Source of the DNA: Elusimicrobiota bacterium
Lineage (GTDB): Bacteria > Elusimicrobiota > Elusimicrobia > UBA1565 > UBA9628
DNA: 64,000 nucleotides
Direction: 5' to 3'
NCBI GenBank assembly: GCA_026388095.1
Contig: JAPLKL010000074.1
Span: 17,462-81,461 of the forward strand
The notes under the pieces were generated by a model. It was given only the letters and a program-made list of their open reading frames with translations, was not told the origin of the DNA and did not search any database. Shown in pieces: positions 36,004 through 44,703 of this stretch. Position 1 is the stretch's first letter, and the number at the start of each line of letters is the position of its first letter. The translations under genes were made by a program, and so were the position numbers.

Positions 36004-36088
36004 GCGCTCTCGACGAGTCGTGGGAGAAATAACCCCTCTTCCGCCCGCCCTGTCTGCCACTCCCTTCTGTCTAGCCTCGCCCCTTCCT

Positions 36089-36116
36089 ATTGCCGGCCCC
36101 CTCGGGGGCCGGCAAT
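36089..36116. terminator. Strong hairpin after the secreted ORFan
   Basis: A perfect 13-base stem (ATTGCCGGCCCCC and its complement) with a two-base loop, about 85 bases past the stop at 36003. There is no T run, so it is either a factor-independent-like terminator without a U tract or a repeat hairpin. Confidence 0.45.
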
Positions 36117-36422
36117 CGCTATAGTACACGGAGCCGGGAAAAACGCCGATGCCGCAGGCCCCAAACACCTCCAGGCAGCAACTGCCCTAAGCGGGCTCAT
36201 CGTGGCCGGGAGGGTCGGTAAGCCTGTTCATGGAAGAGAATGGGGCTTTAGACCCTCTTGAGGCCTTAGCCAGAACGATTAGATTCCCAGAGGGCGCCGG
36301 GCCATCAGCCAAGTTCCAACATTATCCTGGATGGCCCACCATCTCATCCGGCCATTTCAGACAGAGCCCTCCGATCGGAGGGCTCGTCTCTTTGCGGTCA
36401 AGAGGAGAAGGACTCCAAAGCC
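36117..36422. other. Intergenic stretch with palindrome and repeat
   Basis: No gene is supported. It contains a perfect 22-base palindrome (36364-36385, GAGCCCTCCGATCGGAGGGC plus TC) that may end transcription from the minus-strand gene. It also holds a 23-base segment (36305-36327) repeated with two mismatches at 37921-37943 on the other side of that gene. Confidence 0.45.
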
Positions 36423-37871
36423 TCAAGGCGCGGTTTCCTGCTTGGCGGATCCCCTCATCGCGCCGCCCGGAGCGGCTTTCCAGATGAAATCCGGGAAGCT
36501 CAGGCGCATGCGCGTGCCGTCATCGTCGAGCACGCCCGGTCCGGCGGCCAGCGAGATGCGCCGCTCGTCGATCGTGAAAGAGCGGAATGCCGTGCGCCCG
36601 CGTCTCCCGGCATAGGGTCGGCCGTCGAGCGTGATGCGCGCCTCGGTCGGCACGACGAACTCGTGGTCGTGAGTCGCCTGGCGGAACCAGATCCCCTTGC
36701 CGTCCACGAGCCGGAAGCGCAGGACCGGGTTGTCCAGGCTCCACAAAGCCGCGATGAGAAGCTGATCTCCGTTCGGGAAATCGAACCAGTCTCCGCTGAA
36801 GCCCGGGCCCGGGCCCTGGTCCAAGTCGAAGACCAGGCGGCGCCCCGGAAGCCGCGCGTAGCGGGCTTGGGCCTGGGCCCGCCGAGCAGCCAAGACGTCG
36901 AGCTCCCTCCGGGCGGCCTTGCGGCCCGCGGCGAAGAGCCCCGAACCGATGATGGCCTCGACGCGCCGGAAGGCTTGCGCGCGCGGCAGGTCCAGCCGCG
37001 CCAAGACGAGCTCCGAAGGGGCGCGGCCCCCCTCCACCTCCTGGCGCCAGCCCCGGACGTTCTCGGCTTCGAGCCAGCGGCACAGCGCCGCTCCGACCGC
37101 GTAGAGACGGAACTTGCGGACCTCGAAGATCTTCCCCCGGTCCCGCAGGGCCTGGATGAGCACCGCCCGGACAATGGCTGAGGAGCTCGTGGCCTCGGCC
37201 CCGGCGCGCTCGACGTAGCTCGCCACGCCTTCGAGCCACTCCTCGGACAACTCGGCCGCGGTCCCCGGGAAGAGCTCTCGGCGCCGCGTGCGCAGAGCGG
37301 CGAAGTCCCGCATGGCCTCGGCATCGCCGCTCTCGACCCAGTCGGCCAGGCGCAGGCTCTCGAGAGCGGCCAGCGTCATGTCCAGAGGGTCTTCGACCGG
37401 ATAGGGCCCGGCTTCCCGCTGCTTGAACCGGGCTCCCTGGTGCTTATGGAAGTGCTCGTGGAGGTAGTAGCGGGCCGCCTCGGCCGGCGTCTGACCGTCC
37501 TTGACGCGCACCACGGTCACGGTCATCCCGTCCAAGTCGAAGTCCTCCAAGAAGGAGAAGCTGGGCTCGAAGCGGCGCAGGCTGCGCGCCACCGGGACCG
37601 CGTCCCCGAAGCCGCGGAAGAACCAGGGGTGGCGCGGGCCGGCGCCGATCAGCGACGAGCCGCGGCTGAAGGCCAGCAGCAGCGGCGGCTTGAACGGCTC
37701 ATAGCCCGGCCAGGCGCGGGCGCAGGCGGCCCCTTGGGCCAGGACCACAGCTTCGAAACCGCCCATCGCGGCGGGCCGGCGCTTGAGCCAGCTGCGGGCG
37801 CCCCGAGCGGCGAACGCGCCCAGAACGAGCAGCCCGCAGGCTCCGACGACGATGAGGGCGCGCCGCATCAT
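36423..37871 (-). CDS. Putative membrane-anchored HExxH metallopeptidase
   Basis: About 482 residues from the start at 37871. A membrane anchor or signal (RALIVVGACGLLVLGAFA) is followed by a body with YLHEHFHKHQGARF (HExxH) and, about 80 residues on, EWLEGVASYVER, the downstream Glu expected of gluzincin-type zinc peptidases. A second, beta-rich domain occupies the last 150 residues (FDFPNGDQLLIAALWS, TEARITLDGRPYAG). The exact family is not recognised. TAGAAT (37882-37877) ends five bases before the first ATG and eight before the second. Confidence 0.65.
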   Translation of the reverse strand: MMRRALIVVGACGLLVLGAFAARGARSWLKRRPAAMGGFEAVVLAQGAACARAWPGYEPFKPPLLLAFSRGSSLIGAGPRHPWFFRGFGDAVPVARSLRRFEPSFSFLEDFDLDGMTVTVVRVKDGQTPAEAARYYLHEHFHKHQGARFKQREAGPYPVEDPLDMTLAALESLRLADWVESGDAEAMRDFAALRTRRRELFPGTAAELSEEWLEGVASYVERAGAEATSSSAIVRAVLIQALRDRGKIFEVRKFRLYAVGAALCRWLEAENVRGWRQEVEGGRAPSELVLARLDLPRAQAFRRVEAIIGSGLFAAGRKAARRELDVLAARRAQAQARYARLPGRRLVFDLDQGPGPGFSGDWFDFPNGDQLLIAALWSLDNPVLRFRLVDGKGIWFRQATHDHEFVVPTEARITLDGRPYAGRRGRTAFRSFTIDERRISLAAGPGVLDDDGTRMRLSFPDFIWKAAPGGAMRGSAKQETAP

Positions 37872-38074
37872 CGGGCATTCTACAACAATGGGCCCCAAGT
37901 GGACCGTCCCCCTCTCGCCCTCAGCCGAGTTCCAACATCATCCGATTTGACCGCTCCCGGGAGAGCGCAAGCGAGTGCGGTGAAAGTGAGGCGCGTTGCG
38001 ACTCGGAGTTGAACCCGAATAGGCAACAGTGGTATCTTCCAATCTGATATGCGATTCTTGCTGGAGGAAGCACC

Positions 38075-38668
38075 ATGCTGAACAAGACGCTTATCCTGGC
38101 GTTGATGATGGGAGTCAATCCGGCGCAGGCTGAGCCGCAAAGCGCCGCAAAGATCGTGGACGCCAAAACATTCCTTAAACTCATCGTGCCAGCGGCCAAG
38201 AAGAACTTTGCTTCTTATCGAGGACAACTCATCAGACTGTTTCCCGATGGAAAGACCGGGGAGGGGCAATACCAGGGCACACTCCATTTGCGCGGCGCTC
38301 AGGAGTGTACGGTGAAAGTCTTCGACGAAAGGAGTGAATACTCTTGCGCCTGGGAATGGACCTGCCCCTTGTCAATGAACAATGAACCGTGTGCGGCAGA
38401 ACCCAAGCCGCATTGCACGGTCGCCAACACGGATTGCGAGATAGTCCCGGTGTGTGAGAGCGCATTCAAGACCTTGGAACGCGACATCAGGCAGTCGCTA
38501 GGTGCCGGGTGGTCGATCAATAAAGAGTCGACTGAAGACAGGCAGTTGAAATTGGTCGCCGAGAGCAGATCCGAGATTCCCACGATGATCCTGCTATCCA
38601 TGCAGTACCAGAGGGACCGCAGGTATGTCTGCAATGTCGACCTGAACGTCGGGCTCCTCCAGGAGTAG
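38075..38668 (+). CDS. Secreted Cys-containing protein, unknown function
   Basis: A 197-residue protein with a signal peptide (TLILALMMGVNPAQA), preceded by a GGAGGA SD. The mature part has about eight cysteines clustered in the middle (SCAWEWTCPL, EPCAAE, HCTVANTDCEIVPVCES), probably disulphide-bonded in the periplasm. GC content is visibly lower than in the flanking genes, another hint of acquisition. No family is recognised. Confidence 0.62.
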   Translation: MLNKTLILALMMGVNPAQAEPQSAAKIVDAKTFLKLIVPAAKKNFASYRGQLIRLFPDGKTGEGQYQGTLHLRGAQECTVKVFDERSEYSCAWEWTCPLSMNNEPCAAEPKPHCTVANTDCEIVPVCESAFKTLERDIRQSLGAGWSINKESTEDRQLKLVAESRSEIPTMILLSMQYQRDRRYVCNVDLNVGLLQE

Positions 38669-38734
38669 TCTAGCGGACCCCCTCCAGGGCAGGCGTCCTT
38701 GAGGAACGGGTCCCGCATATCCTAGCATGGCCTC

Positions 38735-39724
38735 ATGCCCGAGCTCAGAGAGAACCTGGCCACCAAGGAATGGGTCGTCATCGCGACCGAACGGGCCCGC
38801 CGCCCCGAGGACTTCCACCGGGAGGGCCCGGCGCGTCCGCCCCTGCCGGAACGCCTGGCCTCCTGCCCCTTCTGCCCCGGCAACGAGGCCCGGACCGGCG
38901 CAGGCGTGTATTCTTTGGGAGAGCCCTGGCGGGTGCGGGCGGTCAAGAACAAGTTCCCGGCCCTGACCCCGGACGCCCGGCTCGACGACCCGCAAGCCGG
39001 CCGCTACCACCGCCTGGCCGGCCTGGGCAGGCACGAGGTCATCATCGAATCGCCATCCCACGCCAAGCACTTGGCGCTCCTGGCGCCGGAGCAAGTCCGC
39101 GAGGTTTTTTTCGTCTATCGTGAGCGCTTCCGCGAGTCGCTGAAGGACCCCTCCGTGGCCATGAGCCTGGTCTTCAAGAACCACGGCGAGTCCGCGGGCA
39201 CCTCCTTGGAGCATCCGCATGCCCAGCTCATCGGCTCATCGGTGGTCCCAGCCCATATCCGCCACCGCATGGAAGAGGCGGAGGAATACCACCGAAAGAA
39301 CGGCGTCTGCGTGTTCTGCGACATGCGCAAGGAGGAGGAGCGCCAGGGCGCGCGCATCCTCGCCGACACCGAGCGCTTCACCGCCTTCGTGCTGTTCGCG
39401 GCCCTCTCGCCTTTCCACATCTGGGTCCTGCCCAAGCGCCATACGGCCAGCTTCGGCGACGCCACCGACGCGGAGCTCGGCGACCTGGCCGAGGTGATGC
39501 GGGTCCTCCTGAGGAAGATCCATGTCGGTCTGGACAACCCCGACTACAACCTCTTGATCCAGTCCGCCCCGCAGGACCGCGGCGAGACGGCGCCCTTCCA
39601 CTGGTACCTGAGCCTGGTGGTGCGCATCTCCCGGGCCGCCGGCTTCGAGCTCGGCTCGGGCATGTACATCAACACCACCCTGCCCGAGGACAGCGCCCGA
39701 TTCCTGAACTCGTTGCCGGCTTAG
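38735..39724 (+). CDS. galT: Galactose-1-phosphate uridylyltransferase
   Basis: A 329-residue enzyme of the Leloir pathway that transfers UMP between UDP-glucose and galactose-1-phosphate. The zinc site begins with SCPFCPGNE, and the nucleophilic histidine is in SLEHPHAQLIGSSVVP (HPH). A second CVFCDM pair and the C-terminal half (FHIWVLPKRH, FHWYLSLVV) complete the duplicated HIT-like fold. TAGCAT (38723-38728) ends six bases before the ATG with no SD. galK and galE are not in the window. Confidence 0.93.
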   Translation: MPELRENLATKEWVVIATERARRPEDFHREGPARPPLPERLASCPFCPGNEARTGAGVYSLGEPWRVRAVKNKFPALTPDARLDDPQAGRYHRLAGLGRHEVIIESPSHAKHLALLAPEQVREVFFVYRERFRESLKDPSVAMSLVFKNHGESAGTSLEHPHAQLIGSSVVPAHIRHRMEEAEEYHRKNGVCVFCDMRKEEERQGARILADTERFTAFVLFAALSPFHIWVLPKRHTASFGDATDAELGDLAEVMRVLLRKIHVGLDNPDYNLLIQSAPQDRGETAPFHWYLSLVVRISRAAGFELGSGMYINTTLPEDSARFLNSLPA

Positions 39725-39743
39725 TCGCGGCTCGCTCCAGGCG

Positions 39744-40514
39744 CTAGAATCCGCCGGGAGCCAGGCTGAGGCGTATGGCCAGGAAATGGCAGGCGGCCGC
39801 CGCCAGGATGCACAGGTGCCAGATCTCGTGCTGGCCGAAGCCGGGAGGCTCCACCTCGCCGTCGTAGCGGTTGAAGAAGACCGTCCCCGCGGAATAGACC
39901 GCGCCGCCCAGGAGCAGGAGGACGGCGCAAGCCGGAGTGATGAGCCGCAGAGCGGGCCAAGCCGCCGCCCCCGCGGCCCAGCCCCCGGCCAGGAAGAAGG
40001 CGACGAAGACCCGCTTGGGAAGCTCCGGTCTGGCCAGCCGCAGAGCCGCCCCCCCGGCGGCCAGGGCCCACACCAGGGCCAGCGCCCCATAGCACGGAGC
40101 TCCGCTCCGGGTCAGGACGCAGAACGGGGTGAACGTCCCCGCGATGGTCAGGCCGATCGCGCAATAGTCCAGGTTCTTGAACTGGCGCCGCGGGCGCCCG
40201 GCGCGGTGGTGGAAAGCGGCGCTGGCCAGGAACATGGCCACCAGCCCCAGCCCATAGGCGCTGAAGCTGGCGATGTGCGGCCGGCTGCCCGCGGCCAGGG
40301 CGGGCGCCAGGAGCGAAGCCGAGGCCGCCAGCGACAGCGCGGCGCCCGCCAAAGAGAGCCGCATGCTCCAGACCTCCGGGACCGGCGGCGCGGCCGGCAG
40401 GCGCAGGGAATGCGCCAGGGCTTGGCGCGCCTCGCTCAGTGAGCGCTGGGTGTCGAGCGCAGGCGCCGGCGGGGGAGCGGCCGCGGGGATGACGGGAACG
40501 GTTCTATCCTGCAT
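39744..40514 (-). CDS. Hemolysin III / PAQR-family membrane protein
   Basis: A 256-residue protein with a Pro/Ala-rich cytoplasmic N-terminus (to about residue 50) and seven membrane helices. PAQR-family metal-site motifs are in place: SAAFHHRAG, LDYCAIGLTIAGTFTPF and GFGQHEIWHLCILAAAACHF. Bacterial members were named for a haemolytic activity but are probably membrane hydrolases or lipid regulators. TATCAT (40539-40534) lies 19 bases before the chosen ATG. It is convergent with galT. Confidence 0.88.
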   Translation of the reverse strand: MQDRTVPVIPAAAPPPAPALDTQRSLSEARQALAHSLRLPAAPPVPEVWSMRLSLAGAALSLAASASLLAPALAAGSRPHIASFSAYGLGLVAMFLASAAFHHRAGRPRRQFKNLDYCAIGLTIAGTFTPFCVLTRSGAPCYGALALVWALAAGGAALRLARPELPKRVFVAFFLAGGWAAGAAAWPALRLITPACAVLLLLGGAVYSAGTVFFNRYDGEVEPPGFGQHEIWHLCILAAAACHFLAIRLSLAPGGF

Positions 40515-40558
40515 ATCCTAGGGCTGCGCAGCTATGATACCAAAAGGAAGAGCAGGGC

Positions 40559-41854
40559 TCAGGCCCCGATCTTCGTCCCCTTGGTCTCAGGCAGGGTCCA
40601 AACCCAAAGCCCGGTGAATACCGCGAACAGGGCGCCTATCGAGATGCCCGCGCCCAGGCCATGGCCGCCGCTGCCCCAATGCAGCGCGGTCACCCAGGTG
40701 ATCATAAGCGGCGTGAAGAACTGCGCGCCGCGCGCCAGGTTGAAGGCCGCGCCCATGGCCGTGGACCGCAGCGCCGTCGGGAAAAGCTCGCTGAAGATGG
40801 GGCCGTAGCCGGAGAAGTTCCCGGTCCCGAAACCCACCAGGAACATGAACACCAAGGTCAGCCAGACCCTGGCATCTATGGCCCCCCAGAACCACGTCAC
40901 AGCCAGCAGGCCGAAAGCCCAGACCAGCGAGAATGCCGTGTAGGCGACCCGCCGCCCCCTCCAGTCAGCCACCACGCCGAAGGAGAGATAGCCCAAGAAC
41001 CCTCCGGCCTGCGTCACCAGCATCCAAAGCCCGGACTTCGCCATCGAGAAGCCCAACTGGTCGTAAAGATACTTCGGGAGCCAGGTGTAGGTGAACCAGT
41101 AGGCCGACATGTCGGTGAGGGCCAGGACCAGCCCCAAGAGGAAGAGGCGGCTGAGACCGGGGTCGGCCCTGAGCGCGGCCAGGAACCCCTGGCGCGCGCC
41201 GCCGGTCTCGCGCTGGGCTTGCCACACGTCCGATTCGGGCATATGCCGCCGGATGATGACCACGAGCAGCGCCGGCAGGAGCGATATGAAGAAGCATGCC
41301 CTCCAGCCCCAGTCCAGACCGAAGGCGCCCACGAGGGCGGGTTCCACGAACCCGCCCACCACGGAGGCCAGGGCGATCCCCAGCGGCGCCCCCGTCTGCA
41401 TCACCGCCGCGAACCTCGCCCGCATCCTGGCCGGGAAGGTCTCCCCTATCAAGGTCTGCCCGGTCGCCCACTCGCCGCCCACGCCGAAACCGGTCACGAC
41501 CCGGAACGCGAGCAGCCACCAGACCGAGGTCGAGAACCCGCAAAGGCAGGTCCCGACCGAGTAGACGCCGATCGTCCAGGAGAGGATCCGCTTGCGCCCG
41601 AGCCGGTCGGCGAGGAAGCCGAAGACGACCCCCCCTATGGCGGTCGCCGCCAGCGAGGAGCCCATGAGCAGCGAGAGCTCCCAGTCCTGCAGCCCGAGGT
41701 CTCTCTTTATGGGCACCAGCAGGAACGAGAACAGCATCAGGTCGTAGAAATCGAACAGCCACCCCGCCCAGGACATCCCCAGGATCACGTAGTGGCGGGA
41801 AGTGGGCCTCTCGCTCTCGTTGAGCAGGCCGGGCTTGCCTGTGGATTCCATGGT
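40559..41854 (-). CDS. MFS transporter, metabolite:H+ symporter type
   Basis: About 431 residues and twelve membrane helices. The MFS loop-2/3 signature GFLADRLGRKRIL and a second half-signature (GVVADWRGRRVAY) are present, and VTGFGVGGEWATGQTLIGE resembles the aromatic-acid/sugar symporter branch. The substrate is likely a small organic acid or related metabolite, not determinable here. The start is taken at 41854 with a GGAG upstream; an ATG at 41872 lies four bases after TAGAAT and is possible. Confidence 0.88.
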   Translation of the reverse strand, partial: TMESTGKPGLLNESERPTSRHYVILGMSWAGWLFDFYDLMLFSFLLVPIKRDLGLQDWELSLLMGSSLAATAIGGVVFGFLADRLGRKRILSWTIGVYSVGTCLCGFSTSVWWLLAFRVVTGFGVGGEWATGQTLIGETFPARMRARFAAVMQTGAPLGIALASVVGGFVEPALVGAFGLDWGWRACFFISLLPALLVVIIRRHMPESDVWQAQRETGGARQGFLAALRADPGLSRLFLLGLVLALTDMSAYWFTYTWLPKYLYDQLGFSMAKSGLWMLVTQAGGFLGYLSFGVVADWRGRRVAYTAFSLVWAFGLLAVTWFWGAIDARVWLTLVFMFLVGFGTGNFSGYGPIFSELFPTALRSTAMGAAFNLARGAQFFTPLMITWVTALHWGSGGHGLGAGISIGALFAVFTGLWVWTLPETKGTKIGA

Positions 41855-41953
41855 CACCCTCTCCGCTTTCATCCGGATTCTAACCTTTAGATCCGCCCGG
41901 CAGCAACCGAGCGGCCAAGGCCCGCCCCGCTTTTGTTATAGTAATGTCAGAAC

Positions 41954-44320
41954 ATGTGCGGCGTCATCGGCCTGCGCTGTGAACGCGACCGCGGCGACCT
42001 CGGCGAGATCGCCAGCGCCCTGTTGCGCATGCTGGAATACCGCGGCTACGACTCCACGGGCGCGGCCATCCAGACCGCGGCCGGCAAGGTCACTTTGCTC
42101 AAGGACGTGGGCTCACCCACGGCCGTGACCCGCCGATTGGGCATCCCCCGGCTCTCGGGCCGGGTCTTCTGCGGCCAGGTGCGCTGGGCCACCTTCGGCT
42201 CGGTCACGCGCGAGAACGCCCAGCCCCACGAGGTCTCCTGCAAGACCCATCTCTACGGCGCCCACAACGGCAACATCACGAACTGCGACCGCCTGAAGGA
42301 CTGGCTGATCAAGAACGGCCACCGCGTGCTCAGCGACAACGACGGCGAGATGCTCGTGCACACCGTCGAGCACTATTTCGCCGCGGAGCTGCGGCGCACC
42401 CCGGACCGCGCCGCGGCGCTCAAAGCCGCGGTCCTGGCCGCGGCGAAGAAGATGGTCGGCTCCTACGCCGCGGTGGTGGTGGACCCCGTGACCCAGCGGC
42501 TCGCGGCCATCAAGGCCGGCAGCAGCCTCTACATGGGCCTCGGACATGACGAGGCCAAGGGGGCCTTCGCCATCGCCTCCTCGGACCTGGCCTCGGTCCT
42601 CTCGCGCACCAAGATGCTCCTGCCCATGGCCGAGGGCGAATTCGCCCTCTACGACCACGAGCGGGCCGATTTCTACGACCTCCAGACCGGCCGGCGCCTC
42701 CGCAAGAAGCCGGCGCGCAGCCGTCTCAAGGTCGAGGAGACCGAGCTCAAGGAGCCTTTCCGCTACTTCATGCAGCAGGAGATCTTCAGCCAGCCCGCCG
42801 CGGTGCGCAAGGTCCTGGGCCTCTTCCTGCGCCGGTCCGACCTGCTCTCGGCCGCGGACCGCTTCGCGCGGCGCCGGCCCGCCCTGGCGCGCCGCGCCGT
42901 GCGTTCGGTGCAGTCCCTCGCCGCCTTGACCCACGCCGAAGAGCTGCGCCGCGATTTCGCGCGCGCCGCGCGCGGCGCGGACTTCACCGCTCTGCGCCGC
43001 CTGGCGGCGGCGGCCGCCCTGCCCAACGGGCCCTGCGAGTCGTCTTTGGGGAGCTTCCTGGAAGAGCTGGGCCGGCTGGCCCCGGGCGGCTCCTGGGCCG
43101 CTTTGCGCCTGCTCGACGGGCTCTGCCTCCGGGACGAGGCCGACGAGGTGGCCCGACGCGTGCGGGGCTTCACGCGCCTGCTGCGCCGGACGCGCCGGCA
43201 GGGCGGCGCGGTCTACCTGGTCGCCTGCGGGACCTCCTTCCACGCGGCCAAGGTGGCCGCCGTGTTCTTCAACCGCATCGCGGGCCTCAAGCTCCACGCC
43301 CTGCTGCCCGGCGACTTCCGGGCCGAAGCCGGCGCCTCCCTGGGAGAAGCCGACCTGCTCATCGGCATCAGCCAGAGCGGCGAGACCAAGGATCTCATCG
43401 ACGTCCTGGACCTGGCGCGCGCCGCGCGCCGCGGCGTCAAGGTCGTGACCTTGGTCAACAACCTCAACTCCACCCTGGCCCTGGAGAAGACCGACCTCTG
43501 CATCCCGCTCTGCTGCGGCCCCGAGATCGCCGTTCCCGCCACCAAGAGCTTCATGAATCAGTTGGCCGTGCTCTACGCCTTGGCCCTGGCCGCGGCCGGG
43601 CCCGAGGCGCGGGGCTTGCGCCAGCGCCGGGAGGACCTGCTGCGCGTGCCGCAGCTCCTGGAGGACACTCTGGCCGGGACCCGCGAGGCGGTGGAACGCG
43701 CCGCGGCCGAGCTCTTCCTGGCGCCCAGCATCCACATCCTGGCCACGGGGATGCAGGGCGTGGCCAAGGAGGGGGCGCTCAAGATCCGCGAGGTGGTGCT
43801 CAACCACACCGAGGGCTACGAGGCCTCGGAGTTCAAGCACGGGCCCAACACCATCCTGGGGGTCAACACCGTCTTCGGCCTGGAGGCCGTGCTCGGGGCG
43901 CTGGCCCAGACGGCCCGGCCCAAGCCGGAGCTCTTCCGCGGCCTCTACGCGAACTACCCGCTCATCTTCGTGACCGGACCGGCGCAGAGGGACGTCAACC
44001 TCACGGTCTCGCAGATCAACACGCACAAGATCCGGGGCGCCGACCTCTACGTGGTGGCCGAGCCGAGCCGAGCCCTGAGCGAGGCCATATCCCGAAACCG
44101 CACGGCGCACCGGGGGCGCGCCGGACGCGCCGTCTTCATCCCTTTGCCCAAGACCGGCGACGACCTGCTGCCCTTCTTCACCAGCTCCTTGGCCCTGCAG
44201 CTGCTGGCCCTGAGCATGAGCGTGCGCAAGCTCGCCCACCTCGACGCCCTGGGCTTCGCGGACCACGGCGTGCACCCGGACTCTCCCAAGAACGTCAGCA
44301 AGTCCATCACGGTCGACTAG
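41954..44320 (+). CDS. glmS: Glutamine--fructose-6-phosphate aminotransferase, enlarged
   Basis: Makes glucosamine-6-phosphate for peptidoglycan and LPS. The N-terminal nucleophile Cys2 (MCGVIGLRC) opens the glutaminase domain (LEYRGYDSTGAA, HNGNITN). Two SIS domains follow (ACGTSFHAAKVAA, SQSGETKDLID, GPEIAVPATKSF), ending SKSITVD. At 788 residues it is about 180 longer than usual GlmS; much of the excess is an Arg/Ala-rich helical insert at about residues 290-400 between the two halves. TAATGT (41942-41947) ends six bases before the ATG; TATAGT at 41937 is an alternative. A hairpin pair follows the stop directly. Confidence 0.93.
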   Translation: MCGVIGLRCERDRGDLGEIASALLRMLEYRGYDSTGAAIQTAAGKVTLLKDVGSPTAVTRRLGIPRLSGRVFCGQVRWATFGSVTRENAQPHEVSCKTHLYGAHNGNITNCDRLKDWLIKNGHRVLSDNDGEMLVHTVEHYFAAELRRTPDRAAALKAAVLAAAKKMVGSYAAVVVDPVTQRLAAIKAGSSLYMGLGHDEAKGAFAIASSDLASVLSRTKMLLPMAEGEFALYDHERADFYDLQTGRRLRKKPARSRLKVEETELKEPFRYFMQQEIFSQPAAVRKVLGLFLRRSDLLSAADRFARRRPALARRAVRSVQSLAALTHAEELRRDFARAARGADFTALRRLAAAAALPNGPCESSLGSFLEELGRLAPGGSWAALRLLDGLCLRDEADEVARRVRGFTRLLRRTRRQGGAVYLVACGTSFHAAKVAAVFFNRIAGLKLHALLPGDFRAEAGASLGEADLLIGISQSGETKDLIDVLDLARAARRGVKVVTLVNNLNSTLALEKTDLCIPLCCGPEIAVPATKSFMNQLAVLYALALAAAGPEARGLRQRREDLLRVPQLLEDTLAGTREAVERAAAELFLAPSIHILATGMQGVAKEGALKIREVVLNHTEGYEASEFKHGPNTILGVNTVFGLEAVLGALAQTARPKPELFRGLYANYPLIFVTGPAQRDVNLTVSQINTHKIRGADLYVVAEPSRALSEAISRNRTAHRGRAGRAVFIPLPKTGDDLLPFFTSSLALQLLALSMSVRKLAHLDALGFADHGVHPDSPKNVSKSITVD

Positions 44321-44324
44321 ACGA

Positions 44325-44378
44325 GGTTCGGTCCCCGCAGGGGACCGAACCCCCGCGCCGACACTCCGGTCGGCGCGG
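44325..44378. repeat. Two-hairpin array after glmS
   Basis: 44325-44351 is a perfect 12-base stem opening GGTT and closing AACC with a GCA loop; 44353-44378 is a 10-base stem with a six-base loop, followed by TTCCG. Same architecture as the arrays at 9000, 18818, 27341 and 55847. Four bases past the glmS stop, it may act as a terminator although no T run follows. Confidence 0.6.
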
Positions 44379-44553
44379 TTCCGTTGTATGCCCGTCGCCG
44401 TCACCCGCTGGCCTGCCAGCATTTTGGGATTGCGGAAAGGTTGCGCGCGGGACATGGCCGGAGGCTTGTCAAGTCTTTTTTTGCTCGCCGAGCGGCAGGC
44501 AGGGGAGTCCATTTCAACCCATTCTCCGACGAGGAACGGCCATTTTGGGATAT

Positions 44554-44592
44554 GGGCCAAAAGACCTATTTCGGGCCTAGGTCTTTCGGCCC
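44554..44592. promoter_or_regulatory. Long inverted repeat upstream of the protease promoter
   Basis: Arms 44554-44568 and 44578-44592 pair over 15 bases with one mismatch (inner arms AAAGACCTA / TAGGTCTTT, outer GGGCC / GGCCC) around a nine-base loop. It ends 11 bases before the TATAAT at 44604 and so covers the -35 region, a natural operator position. A related GGCCTAGGACCTTCGGCCC lies at about 48312-48330 upstream of the amylase promoter. Confidence 0.5.
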
Positions 44593-44603
44593 CACCTTTA
44601 TGG

Positions 44604-44609
44604 TATAAT
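44604..44609 (+). promoter_or_regulatory. -10 element of leader ORF and clostripain gene
   Basis: TATAAT at 44604-44609 is followed ten bases later by the ATG of a 27-codon ORF and 94 bases later by the protease ATG, which has its own GGAGGT SD (44694-44699). Confidence 0.55.
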
Positions 44610-44619
44610 CGGCCCTAAC

Positions 44620-44703
44620 ATGAGCATAGGCCATCGCGCGCTCCAGCCGAGCCGCCCCGCCGCAGCAGCGCCGAGTGCGGATGGCGAAAAACCGGAGGTA
44701 TGA
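44620..44703 (+). CDS. 27-residue leader peptide ORF
   Basis: ATG at 44620 opens a 28-codon frame (27 residues, beginning MSIGHRALQPSRP and ending GEKPEV) whose TGA stop touches the ATG of the protease gene. The GGAGGT SD of the protease lies inside its last codons. The ORF start is ten bases from the -10, so its mRNA would be nearly leaderless. The peptide is Ala/Pro-rich with no signal. It may be a translated leader that couples or gates protease translation, or simply untranslated leader sequence. Confidence 0.4.
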   Translation: MSIGHRALQPSRPAAAAPSADGEKPEV

